The notes beneath the pieces are model-generated. The model was not told the DNA's origin, did no database searches, and was given only the letters and a program-made list of their open reading frames with translations. A stretch of 64,000 bases of DNA from Puccinia triticina (Eukaryota > Basidiomycota > Pucciniomycetes > Pucciniales > Pucciniaceae), in contig NC_070571.1 in NCBI RefSeq assembly GCF_026914185.1, positions 3,286,001-3,350,000 on the forward strand, written 5' to 3'. Of the stretch, positions 46,438 through 57,036 are shown in pieces; position 1 is the stretch's first letter, and each line of letters begins with the position of its first letter. The position numbers were made by a program, and so were the translations under genes.

Positions 46438-47165
46438 GTGGGGCGGGAGGAAATTGAGCAGCAGGTCAGCCCACTAAGTGATGTCTTGAGGAAGTCGCAA
46501 AGGGAATCCTTCTATCACATGCAACCTCAAGACACCAGTGCCAGTGGACCACCTAGGGCTCGTATCCACAACACGACTGTGACAACTATCAGAGCCAGAG
46601 TTCTTGCCAGCAAGGCTAATTACATTGTGCTTTACAAGGTGCATTCACTCGATATGGAGCAATCCTTTGTAACAGTATTGACATATTCAAATGTCACACT
46701 CACACTTGCTTCGTTCCTCAGTTCCAGAATGGGAATGTTGTCTGGCATCCTCTGCCTTGTGCGCAACGACACAGGAAAGGGCCTCTGGGTTGTCTTTGTT
46801 GGCTTGGGATGTAAGACTATGAACAAGGTCTACAACATGCAGCACATCCTCTACAAACAGCCCTGGGCTGAGAAATACAAGACCCCAATTCTTACAGGGA
46901 GGCGGACATTATGCACTAAGGGTGTTCAAAGTTGAAATCATATTTTTTTCAAATCATAAAATCATAAAATCATAACACTTTTGAGTGATCATTTTTTATG
47001 TACCATTTTAGAATTGTTGCTCTTTTTTTAATGATTGGGTGTTACACATTTTTTTCAGATTAAAATTTTATGAATTTATGGTGTTATGATTTTATGCAGT
47101 CAACTTTGAACACCCCTACTATCAAAGGAAGGTTTCATGTGGTCATGGTAGACCCCAATAACTGA
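46438..47165 (+). pseudogene. ORF of unknown function, interrupted near its end by a MITE
   Basis: A frame starting MGREEIEQQ runs to the inserted MITE at 46919. Leaving out the MITE and one TA adds TIKGRFHVVMVDPNN and a TGA at 47163-47165, so the original protein was about 175 residues. It has a hydrophobic middle (FVTVLTYSNVTLTLASFLSS, then GILCLVRN) and a C-terminal WAEKYKTPILTG. No family recognised. It lies between the EnSpm right end and the hAT-1 right end, so it belongs either to hAT-1 or to DNA captured with it. Confidence 0.4.
46919..47116. mobile_element. 198-bp MITE with TA target (Tc1/mariner-like)
   Basis: Terminal repeats AGGGTGTTCAAAGTTGA and the complement of TCAACTTTGAACACCCC are inverted, flanked by TA (46917-46918 and 47117-47118). 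The interior is AT-rich with AAATCATAA repeats. It interrupts an ORF that becomes contiguous without it. Confidence 0.82.
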
Positions 47166-47292
47166 GAAGAAATCATTGACAGCCTGCGTGACGCAAGGAT
47201 CAAGCATGTCAGCTTCAAGATATACATGTAATGAGTGCAGTTGCAGGGACACAGTGAGCACTGAAAGAACGGGTCTGTACGCTTGCTGCATG

Positions 47293-47365
47293 AGCGCGGG
47301 GTGGTCTAGTGCGGGTGCAGTGAAACCTTCTCAGGTCAGGGGTTCAATCCCCCATGTGAGCGTTA
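47293..47365 (+). other. tRNA-like sequence with a B box
   Basis: GGTTCAATCCCCC (47341-47353) closes a T-arm-like hairpin, and TGGTCTAGTGCGGG resembles an A box about 35 bases upstream. The acceptor stem does not pair convincingly, so this is at best a decayed tRNA-derived sequence, perhaps a SINE head. Confidence 0.4.
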
Positions 47366-47600
47366 CCTCATAGCGTATCAGTATATGTAACCAAATTCCA
47401 CATGTATTGGATTGCTTGTTCCAATACAACACTCCGCTAATTTGTGTATCGTAATCAGCTGGCAGATACATGTCTCACAAAACACATGTATTTCATTGGC
47501 CACCCAATACAATACAAATACACTTTATTGGGTTGACTTTAAAATACGATACACACAGATACAAGTACATGTATCGTAATTGTTGCACCGTTGCTAGAGC

Positions 47601-48342
47601 CGTGTTCGGGGACGTAAGTAGCTTCTCTTCCACAGCTTGCCATTCATCCATGAATGAATGAATCATTAGCTACTTTACAGATCAAAAAGGTGTCAAGCAC
47701 CAACCGGCTATGGGTGGTGTTTCTAATCTATATTGGGAGCTTTTGCCTGAAGAGAGGGCTTTGTTTGCAGATCCACCATCCCCTGAAACTTTGATTCCGG
47801 CTCATGATCCAAACAAACATCATACTGCTGAGGAAGAGTCAATTGCTGCCAAGGCTGAAAGGGGTCAACATCACACAATATCATTCAAACAAGCCTTGGA
47901 TCATGTACAAAATTTTATGGAAAACTGGGTCCAACAAGTGAGTCGCACACTTTAGGTTTTACAATCACAGTAGTTGATTTGTTGATATTTTTATCACAGG
48001 CTGTTCACGTTGACAAGAGCTGCAACTGTGAAATGGTTTTCTTTGCTGTCTCCAGGCACCTTGGGCCGCATGCCTTTCAGTTTACTCAGACTACTCACGG
48101 TGCGACCGCCTTTGCTGCTGCTGCTCGCAACATTGATGACAAACAACACCACCCTGCTTGTATGCAAGCCTACCTTCCTGGCTATGGGGTTGCCAAGATT
48201 GCAGCTTATGCAAATACCAGGTGTTGTGAGTGGAGCTAAATGTTTCAAATCATGCTTTATTGGCTGACTTATCTTGGTGCTTTCACCAGGCCGGATAAAG
48301 GACCTGTCAGGCTTGGTGATGCCAAGACACAAAGTCCTCTAG
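47601..48342 (+). CDS. 3' exons of the split gene
   Basis: After a short end of the interrupted exon (to 47613) and a GTAAGT intron, the exon 47681-47937 encodes the QPAMGGVSNLYWELLPEE region and an acidic, His-rich stretch. A GTGAGT intron (47938-47999) leads to AVHVDKSCNCEMVFFAVSRH and a stretch of alanines. The last intron (48226-48289, GTGAGT to CCAG) joins RCC to RIKDLSGLVMPRHKVL and TAG at 48340-48342. An alternative donor at 48221 would give a different short tail. These exons look undamaged, but they are cut off from their promoter by 30 kb of transposon DNA. Confidence 0.65.
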
Positions 48343-48763
48343 CTACATGAGTGACTGCGGCAAGTGAGCGCGTCTGTAGACGCTGTAGGATGATGGTTTT
48401 AAAGATTTATATCCCTAATGGGATGTAACGGAGGGGCCGCAAGAGCAGCAGAATGGTTATGGTGCCCTCCAGGGCGGTTTTTACAGGGCCTGACAAGCAG
48501 GGGTAGGGTATCCTGTGTTGTCTGGGGTCCAACAAGCGGGGCTAGTTTGACAATTTCTCAATATGTATAGAAAAAGGGAGATGTTCCCGAGGAGATAAAG
48601 AGAAATAATCTGGACTTACTGATAATCAGGAGTCCAGCAAAAAAAATGATGAATCGAGGCAATCAATCTAAAACAATCAGAAGGCTGGCGACGTTGACAC
48701 AAATGCTGCGGCAACAAGGGAGCAGGCGGTTTTGGATGGAAGTTGACAATTCTGGGGAGCAAG
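48343..48763. other. Flank between the split gene and the 12.2-kb CACTA element
   Basis: Mostly no feature. From 48646 a plus-strand frame (MMNRGNQSKTIRRLATLT) runs to the CACTA insertion. Without the CACTA element and one AAG it stays open to 61177, ending in a Trp-rich segment. The function is unknown, and it may be part of an LTR of the Gypsy element to the right. Confidence 0.35.
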
Positions 48764-49649
48764 CACTACCAAGATGGATGAATTTGCGATGTCTTATATT
48801 GATCAATATAGCGTATATTGATCAATTTATATTGATCAATTTTTTTTTTTGTTTTTTATTATTCCTGTTGATACCTTTGTCTGTGTTCCATGTCTCCTTA
48901 ATACTATTCTATAATCTCTCTCCTTCCCCCTGTGTTGGCTTCAAGCCACAGGAATTTTTTTTTTTTTTTTTTTGCCTGATAGAATTCATGAATTTCTACA
49001 TACACCATTCAATTCTTCCTGAAAATTCAAGTTTTAGGATTAATCCAGGGTAGTTGAGGGGTCTCAATTTTTTTTTTCTTTTTTTTACATCAACAATTGA
49101 TGTTATCAGAAGTCTCCAAATCTACTTTTTTTCAAAAAAGGAAAAACATTGACCCCTGACCTTTCTCATGATACCATCCTGCACTCATTCTTAACTTGGT
49201 TGGTTGAACTTCCTGAAGATATTGCATATCATACTTGAAGTACTACATGCATAGAAGGCCTTTTTGAAATTAGTTTACCATGGTTTAGCATATTTTTGTC
49301 AGGTTCTTTTTCTTACACTGTGAAAAAAACTCGAGAAATTGGTGTCAGTTGACATGCCAGATCCAGGCTGAGACATTGCTGTATACCTGAGTTTGTCCAG
49401 CTTTAGTCCATGTATTCTTATGGATTAGCTCAGGCTAAGCAAGTATGTTGATACTCTGCTTAGCTACACTAACTTTTTGTGCAGTTATGTACTTGTGAGA
49501 TGCTCAGCTGGCACAGCAGTAGAACCTTATAAGTACATACCAGCACCTTTGTCAAGTGGCTGGCATCCCTCCAGCCGACAGACAAGGCTGCATAGACCCA
49601 ACCACGCGGACTAGGAGGAATCCCTCCCAGTCAACAACATGTGTAACAT

Positions 49650-49990
49650 ACCGGTCAACCAAAAGTCGTCCGGGAGGGAGGCCTCCCGGACGACGGCCCC
49701 ATACAACAGTTGCCCGGGAGGGATCCTCCCGGATGACCGCTTCATACACCAGTTGTCCGGGAGGAATCCCTCCCAGACAACAGATACATACAACAGTCGC
49801 TGCCTACATAACAGTTGTCCGGGAGGCAATTCCTCCTGGACAACTCCTTCATACACCAGTCGCCAGGGAGGGATCCCTCCCGGACAACTACTTCATATAT
49901 CAGTCGCCCGGGAGGGATACCTCCTGGACGACTGCTTCATACACCGGTTGTCCAAGAGGAATCCCTCCTGGACAAGGGACCTACATACAT
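49650..49990. repeat. Minisatellite, ~43-bp unit with a palindromic GGGAGGGATCCCTCC core
   Basis: About eight copies of a unit containing CCGGGAGGGATCCCTCCCGG followed by ACAACTGCTTCATACACCAG. Each unit can fold on itself. ORFs over it are repeat translations. Confidence 0.88.
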
Positions 49991-50029
49991 TGAAAGTCGC
50001 CGGAATCGAGTGGAATTAGACCCATTCGA

Positions 50030-50610
50030 TGACCGGTGTGTTCAGGTCATCAAATGGGTCTAATACCACTCAATGTCCGACACACACCGGTCATTGAGTG
50101 GGTCTGATCCCACTCAATGACCGGCACACACCGGTCATCGAATGGGTCTAATACCACTCGATGTCTGACACACACTGGTCATTGGGATGGTCTTATCCCC
50201 CTCAATGACTGGCAAACGCAAGTCATCAAGCGGGTACACATACCTGCTTGATGAACGGCACATGCCAGTCATCGAGCGGCACATACTCGCTCGCTTGATG
50301 ACTGGCACACGCAAGTCATCTAGAGGGTCTTATCCCTCTCAATGACCAGCAAACATGTGTGCCGGTCATTGAGTGTACCATCTCAAAGAACGGTCGGTGT
50401 GTGCCAGTCATCGAGTGGGATCAGACCCACTCAATGACCGGTGTTTGCTGGTCATTGAGTGGGATTAGACCCACTCAATGACCGGTGTGTGCCGGTCATC
50501 CAGCGGGTATGTGTACCTGCTCAATGACTGGCGTGTGCCGGTCATCGAGTGAGTATGTGTACCCGCTTGATGACCGGACTGTGCCGGTCATCAAGCAGGG
50601 TGTGTACCCT
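50030..50610. repeat. Minisatellite of inverted CCGGTCAT modules
   Basis: Units of about 50 bp alternate CCGGTCATCGAGTGGG and CCCACTCAATGACCGG, spaced by GTGTGTG-type linkers. Neighbouring units are therefore inverted, and long stretches can form hairpins. Confidence 0.88.
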
Positions 50611-51059
50611 TTCATCATGTTGACTGAGAGGGATCCCTCCCATTCTACATAAAAGCTCTGTGGGCTTGTTGACCATGAAGGTTTCTTCCTGGTATGTAAT
50701 AAAGCTGAGCATTCAGCTCAGAGTAGGTTGTGTTATATATATATATGCATATATATACATAGCTCAGACTCAGCTTGGTGTGCCTCAGTATTGTGCACTG
50801 CACCAGAGTTCAGTTGAGCAATGTGCAGGAATTCCAGGGTTTATCACCCTGTTATTCATTGGTATGAGCCTTGTATAAATGGGCATTCAACTCGAGTATG
50901 CTGCATGTCAACTGGCAGCAGTTTCTCAAGTTTTTTTCATAGTGTTATCTACTTTTGTTATCAACCACAGATTGATGAGGAGTATTTCCTCAGAAAATTT
51001 CATTGGGAAATTTTTCTGCATATAAAACCCAGAAATATTATATTTGGGGTCACATCCCT

Positions 51060-52673
51060 TATGCAGCAGCTATAATCTGATCAGTTGCCAAATAGCACTA
51101 CTTTGGTTGTTTCTTGGTGTTTCTGCGACTATATCTCATCCCAGCCTGGTAATTCTTCCAAAATATTGGTACCAAAATGTTGACAAGCACACAAAGTTTC
51201 ATAATGTACCTTTGTTCACCACAAAATCCCCAAATGTAGCAGCTACAGTCTGATCAGTTTCCAAATATCACTACTTTGGTAGTTTCTGGGTTTTTCCGTT
51301 GCTATATTTCATCCCAGTGTGGAAATTCTTCTGCCATGTGGTTACCAAAATGTTTAAAAGCGGCCAAAGTTTCATTATGTACCTTTGCTCACCACAAAAC
51401 CCCCAAATGTAGTAACTACAGTCTGATGAGTTTCCAAATATCACTACTTTGGCAGTTTCTGGGTGTTTCTGCCACTATATCTCATCCCAGCGTGGGTATT
51501 CTTCTGCCATATGGTTACCAAAATGTTGAAAATCCCCCAAAGTTTCATTACGTACCTTTACTGACCACAAAACTCCCAAATATAGCAACTACAGTCTGAT
51601 CAGTTTCCAAATATCACTACTTTGGCAATTTCTGGGTGTTTCTGCCACTATATCTCATCCCACCATGAGTATTCTTCTGCCATATGGTTACCAAAATGTT
51701 TACAAGCCCCCGAGAAATCATTGTGTACCTTTGCTGACCACAACACCCCCAAATGTAGCAGCTACAGTCTGATCAGTTTCCAAATATCACTACTTTGGTA
51801 GTTTCTGGGTGTTTCTGACACTATATCTCATCCCAGCATGGGAATTCTTCTGCCATATGCTTACCCAAATGTTTACAAGCCCTGAAAGTTTCATTACGTA
51901 CCTTTACTAAAACTCTGGCAGAAGAATTCCCACGCTGGGATGAGATATAGTGGCAGAAACACCCAAAAACTACCGAAGTAGCGATATTTGGAAACTGATC
52001 AGACTGTACCTGCTACATGTGGGGGTTTTGTGGTCAGTAAAGGAACATAATGGAACTTTGAGGGCTTGTGAACATTTTGATAAACATATGGCAGAAGCAT
52101 TCCCACGCTGGGAAGAAATATAGTGGCAGAAACACCAGAAACTGCCAAAGTAGTGATATTTGGAAGCTGATCAGACTGTGGCTGCTACATTTGGGGGTTT
52201 TGTGGTCAGCAAAGGTACATAATGAAAATTTGGGGGCTTGTAAACATTTTGGTAACCATATGGCAGAAGAATACCCACGGTGGGATGAGATATAGTGGCA
52301 GAAACACCCAGAAACTACCAAAGTAGTGAGATTTGGAAACTGATCAGACTGTAGCTGCTACATTTGGGGGTTTTATGGTGAACAAAGGTACATGATGAAA
52401 TTTTGGCCGCTTGTAAACATTTTGATAACCATATGGCAGAAGAATACCCACGCTGGGATGAGATACAGTGGCAGAAACACCCAGAAACTACCAAAGTAGT
52501 GATACTTGGAAACTGCTCAGACTGTAGCTGCTACATTTGGGGGTTTTGTGGTCAGAAAAGGTACATAATAAAACTTTGGGGGCTTGTCAACATCTTGGTA
52601 ACCATATGGCAGAATAGTACCCACAATGGGATGAGATATAGTGGCAGAAACACCCAGAAACTGCCAAAGTAGT
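51060..52673. repeat. ~173-bp satellite, left block, with an orientation switch at ~51908
   Basis: About five units in one orientation (51060-51907), containing TTTCCAAATATCACTACTTT and ATCTCATCCCAGC. About four to five units follow in the opposite orientation up to the Copia. Units differ by scattered substitutions. The switch point is the symmetry centre of the CACTA element. Confidence 0.85.
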
Positions 52674-53166
52674 TGTTGGAATCTATGCGGAATCCTACGG
52701 TTACATACGGTATGCGCGCTGCGTAGCACGTTTCTAGTTGGACTTGAATAATGATGTCACAAATGCCGATGCTTCAAATCAAGGGTGGTGTTGACCATAT
52801 CACCACAAATCCAGTTTACCACTTCTCTCTTTTCCTTCCTCATCTCGACACCATCTCTTAAACCCGTAAGACTCATCAGTTTCTCAGCTTCATCTGCGGG
52901 CTCTTGTCGAGGTCATCGGTCTAGGCGGCTATTTCATAGGTTCTTATCTTTCCTTTTTTTATTCTAACCCTGTTGACCGTGAATGTTTTCTAATCACTCT
53001 TATTTTATTAGCCATAAAAGGTCCTAGTGTGTGGTGGTAGTTCTGTCAAACATTGTTCTCATTTTTAACATTGTTCCTGTTTCTTTTAGGTAAAAATTAT
53101 TCTCATTGTATTTCTTTACTTTGTTATTTTTACTGAAATCAATTTCTTTTAGCCTGAAAATTCTCA
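52674..53166 (+). repeat. Copia left LTR
   Basis: Begins TGTTGGAATCTATGCGG. Differs from the right LTR by a small number of substitutions, for example CCTACGG against ACTACGG and GTTGG against GTCGG near the start. Confidence 0.92.
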
Positions 53167-53207
53167 CATTATCAGTACGGTAGCAACAAAACAGGAACCA
53201 ACCACAA

Positions 53208-56200
53208 ATGGCGGACGTTGACGTCGAGGACAAATCAAGCCGATCGTCAATCGGCGGCAAACACAATCCTTTGGTGTTTCATCCAGCGTGGCGTTGTTTC
53301 AAATTATTGGCTGAACAACGAGAATCTTTACGACCGACAGGAAGTCCCGAGGCCCATTGCGTTTCAGCCGAAGTTTCAGGCGAGGATTCCGATATGGTCC
53401 TTGTCTCAGCGGAAGCTGCCTCTAACGAAGCCTCTGACATCATTGAAGCTTCGGCCTTCATCGTCAACTCGTCGGGTATTGGATCAACCCCTGTTCTCGA
53501 CTTGGGCGCCTCCCACCATATGGTCAACGACCTATCTATCTTTACTAAAACTAAAGACATTAATATTAAAATCTACACCGGTAACCAATCTCATCAAGTT
53601 TCTGCAACTGCGATCGGTGATGTAGTTATGCTAGACGATACTGGAGCGCGTATCAAGCTCAATAACGTATTATACGCTCCTAATCTTCACAGACCTTTAA
53701 TCTCTATGAGTCGTCTGTTTACCAAAATTACTTCTCTCTCGAAGAGTTCGGACTCTTTCAAAGTTAGTTTCAACAATAGTTATAACCTATCCGGCAAAAT
53801 TGTCAACAACATCGTAGAACTTTCCAATTCGTTTGAAATGAAGCCCTCCGTTTCCTCGTACCACTCAGCGCACAAATCTGTGGATTGGCACGCCAGATTT
53901 GGACATCCAAGCTTTTCTTATCTCAAGCGCGTTGTCTCCAGTTGTGAAGAAATCAACTGCGAGAAGTGTAAAATGTGCAAGGGGGTCAAAAAGCCTTTCA
54001 CGGGAAAATTTTTGCCCACCAGCGCTGTTCTTGAAGCCGTCCACCTTGATTTGGTTGGACCTTTTCAAACTCGTTCTGCTGGTGGTGCGCAGTACTTTCT
54101 GAGTATTGTCGACCAGCATTCTGGTTTTAAATCCGTGAAGCTGTTGAAACACAAATCAGAAACTCTGAACAAGTTTGAGGAGTTCTTGTTGTGGGCTGAA
54201 AACCATACTGGTCTGACTATTAAGAGGGTCATCTCTGACAATGGGGGAGAGTTTAAAAGTGTCTTCTTCAAAGATTTCTGCCAAAATCGGGGTATCAGTC
54301 AACACTTTGCTCCGGCTTATACTCCAGAAAACAACGGCATGGCCGAACGTTCCAACAGAGCTATCCTAGACAAAGCTCGTTGTCTATTTGCGCAAGCAAA
54401 TCTGTCCCCTTGCTACTGGGCCGAAGCAGTCGTAACAGCTACGGACTTGTGTAATCTTCTGCCGTCAAGTACAAGAGAGTTTGCGATCCCTTACGTGACT
54501 TTCTTCAAAAAGGATTTTGAAATCTCAAAGCTTTGCTCATTTGGTTGTCTAGCCTACTTGCTCATTCCGGAGCCTTTACGGTCAAATAAAATGTCTCTGC
54601 GCTCAGAAAAGGCAATCTTCCTTGGCTATGCAAACGACTTTTCAACCTACCGGTTTATCAGAATTGAATCTAAAACTTTCTGTACCAGTAGAAATGTGAC
54701 GTTTGATGAAAAAGTTTTCCCTTCTCTGGCAAACAAGAGCTTAGATCAATCAAGCTTCTACTTTAACCCATTTGAAGTAATTCCGGACGTCGACAATGAA
54801 GATGAAGAGTCTTTCCGACCGTATCCAAATCATGAGCAAGTAAATGATCATATTCTTGATGAACCTCTACGTCCAGCAAACGAGATAATTGGGGATGTTT
54901 CTTCTGAGAATGTGTTATCTCATCGTCGGAGGGGGGCACCGGAAAATTTCAACGCTGTTTCTTCCGACAATGATACATTAACGTATGACCAAGTCATGAG
55001 TTGTGCCGACAAAGAAAAATGGACGTTATCACTCTCTAAGGAGAAGTCTAACATGGAGAGCTATGATGTTTGGGATGTTATCGACAAGACTCATACCAAA
55101 AAACCGTTGAATTGTACTTGGGTTTTTAAGATCAAACCCGAATCTTCAAATCAAGCAGAAGAATATAAATCTAGACTCTGCGTACAAGGTTTTCGGGAAG
55201 TCTTTGGCAAGGACTATCGTTTCACATTTGCTCCTACCGGAAAACTTGTCTCCTTACGATTACTCATCACGTTCTCTCTTCAAAATAATTTCCAGTTCCA
55301 TCAAATCGATGTTAAATGCGCCTTTTTGAATGCCCCTATCCAAGAAAGAATTACCCTTAATCCACCTCCGAGTATTGACGTACCATCCGGCAAAATTCTT
55401 CTGCTTAAAAAAGCGCTTTATGGATTAAAACAAGCTCCTAAAGAGTGGCATCTAACCCTCTCTTTGTGGTTGTTATCTGTCGGTTTTACCCGTAGCTATG
55501 CCGAACCGTGTGTTTTTTGGTCGTCAAATACTTAGCTTTACGTTCATGTTGATGATATAGCAATCTTCAGTCCAGAACCAGAAATCTTCAAAAATCTTAT
55601 TTGCACAAGATTCAAGATAAAAGATCTTGGCAGTACTAAACATTTACTCGGCAAGAAGGTCACTCAATCCTCAGAATCAGTACACCTCACTCAAACGCAC
55701 TACATTGAAGAAACACTATTGAAGTATAATTGTCAAAACTTGATTCCTCTTGCTACACCTATGAAGTCTGGCTCTCACTTAGTCAAAGCTTCAAAGTCTG
55801 AGATTGAACAACTTGAGAATTTAAATGTGCACTATCGAGGATTAGTCGGAGCACTGAATTATCTCAGTGTTACAACTCAACCAGATATCACTTTTACGGT
55901 CGGCTGTCTTTCGCAATTTCTCAAAACTCCAGGAATTGTTCACTGGGAAGCTGCTGTACATTGCCTACGTTATCTCAAAGGAACTAAAGATTTTGGCGTT
56001 ACTCTTCGAAAAACGGCTTTGGGTCAATCTGATTTTGTTTCCTATGTTGATGCCAGCTGGGCTAGCTGTCCGCGGATTACTGCCAAATCAACAACTGGAT
56101 ATTTAATTCTTTGGAACAACAATTTGATTTCTTGGCGTTCAAAGAAGCAAGCAAAAATCTCGTTGTCGTCAACCGAAGCCGAATATATCGCCATCACTGA

Positions 56201-56518
56201 AGTGACGAAAGAACTTTTGTGGTTAAAAATGGTTTCCGATTCCGCTCTGAAAATTAAAATCACTCTACCTTTAAAATCTACAAAGACAATCAAGGCGCCA
56301 TAATGCTTGCAAATAACGAATCTAATCATTCAGCGTTTGAAACCAAACACATGAACCTGCGGTATCACTTTGTACGAGGAGAAATTATCGCGGAAACGAT
56401 TACACTGGTTTTCAAACGCACTCATCTAATGTTAGCTGATTTTCTCACAAAATCAATAGGAAGAGCTTCAATTTTCAAAGCGCTCAGGGTTCTTCAAGCT
56501 GGTATGCCCCTCTCCTAG
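53208..56518 (+). pseudogene. Copia polyprotein with gag mostly missing, one internal stop and one frameshift
   Basis: The frame starts MADVDVEDKSSRSSIGG, with only about 50 residues before protease-like sequence, so gag with its zinc knuckle is nearly all absent. The protease motif is DLGASHHM (98-105); the usual Ser of DSGA is Leu. The pre-integrase finger is H228, H233, C254, C257. The integrase triad is D281, D344 and E380 (ISDNGGEF, NNGMAERSNR). RT reads CTWVFKIKP, FHQIDVKCAFLNAPIQE and LKKALYGLKQAPKEWH. A TAG replaces codon 776, just before YVHVDD (codons 778-783). The frame continues through CLRYLKGTKDFG and RNase H (SYVDASWA, SSTEAEYIA) and breaks by frameshift near 56268, then DNQGAIMLANNES continues to 56518. 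It cannot make its own particles. Confidence 0.9.
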
Positions 56519-56538
56519 CGGCTAGGTGCATGGGGGTG

Positions 56539-57031
56539 TGTTGGAATCTATGCGGAATACTACGGTTACATACGGTATGCGCCCTGCGTAGCACGTTTCT
56601 AGTCGGACTCAAATAATGACGTCACGAGTGCCGATGCTTCAAATCAAGGGTGGTGTTGACCATATCACCACAAATCCAGTTTACCACTTCTCTCTTTTCC
56701 TTCCTCATCTCGACACCATCTCTTAAACCCGTAAGACTCATCAGTTTCTCAACTTCATCTGCGGGCTCTTGTCGAGGTCATCGGTCTAGGCGGCTATTTC
56801 ATAGGTTCTTATCTTTCCTTTTTTTATTCTAACCCTGTTGACCGTGAATGTTTTCTAATCACTCTTATTTTATTAGCCATAAAAGGTCCTAGTGTGTGGT
56901 GGTAGTTCTGTCAAACATTGTTCTCATTTTTGACATTGTTCCGGTTTCTTTTAGGTAAAAATTATTCTCATTGTATTTCTTTACTTTGTTATCTTTACTG
57001 AAATCAATTTCTTTTAGCCTGAAAATTCTCA
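56539..57031 (+). repeat. Copia right LTR
   Basis: Same length as the left LTR and nearly identical; followed directly by the GTAGT duplication. Confidence 0.92.
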
Positions 57032-57036
57032 GTAGT

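Larger units (their letters stand above)
17209..47593. mobile_element. hAT transposon (hAT-1) enlarged to 30.4 kb by nested insertions
   Basis: Left end CAACGGTGCAAAAATTAC and complement of right end CAACGGTGCAACAATTAC form the terminal inverted repeat, continuing into ATACATGTA. The target core CTAGAGC is duplicated (17202-17208 and 47594-47600); the direct repeat can be read as up to 9 bp (GCTAGAGCC). The tip fits the YARNG pattern of hAT ends. Subterminal regions on both sides are rich in AATACAATAC-type motifs. Without its nested guests (24.5 kb EnSpm, 1.1 kb hAT MITE, 0.2 kb MITE) the element would be about 4.6 kb. Its transposase is on the minus strand at 17691-21675. Confidence 0.82.
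15618..48342 (+). pseudogene. Spliced gene of unknown function, split by a 1.0-kb and a 30.4-kb transposon
   Basis: Coding segments lie at 15618-15853, 16854-17060, 17140-17208, 47601-47613, 47681-47937, 48000-48225 and 48290-48342, ending in TAG. Leaving out the CACTG element and one AGA restores frame in the first exon. Introns are short (62-79 bp) with standard ends: 17061-17139, 47614-47680, 47938-47999 and 48226-48289. The middle of the protein (KKPNRWNQFMKT, then MGGVSNLYWELLPEERALF) is weakly reminiscent of an HMG box, which is only an impression. One discrepancy remains: across the intron at 47614-47680 the phases differ by one base. The 5' end upstream of 15618 is Pro/Ser-rich with frame changes and could not be resolved. 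As it stands, the gene cannot make its full product. Confidence 0.7.
49316..50944. mobile_element. CACTG-ended non-autonomous CACTA-type element, third family
   Basis: Left end CACTGTGAAAAAAACTCGAG and complement of the right end CACTATGAAAAAAACTTGAG form a ~40-bp inverted repeat that continues to CAGTTGACATGC. The 3-bp TTA is duplicated (49313-49315 and 50945-50947), and the uninterrupted version of the site is seen near 58745. The interior consists of two minisatellites and a short TA-rich run (50733-50758). No transposase. Confidence 0.88.
52674..57031 (+). mobile_element. Full-length Copia (Ty1/Copia) LTR retrotransposon
   Basis: Two 493-bp LTRs (52674-53166 and 56539-57031) begin TGTTGGAATC and end AATTCTCA, with the 5-bp duplication GTAGT on both sides (52669-52673 and 57032-57036). 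A purine tract GGGGGTG precedes the right LTR. The order protease, integrase, RT, RNase H identifies Copia. The primer site after the left LTR (CATTATCAGTACGG) matches no primer tRNA that I can name with confidence. LTR similarity is very high, so the insertion is recent. Confidence 0.93.

Noticed and set aside
49650..50610. Regular repeats resembling a CRISPR array
   Set aside because: Units are contiguous or alternate in orientation, no unique spacers or cas genes exist, and the setting is a eukaryotic transposon.
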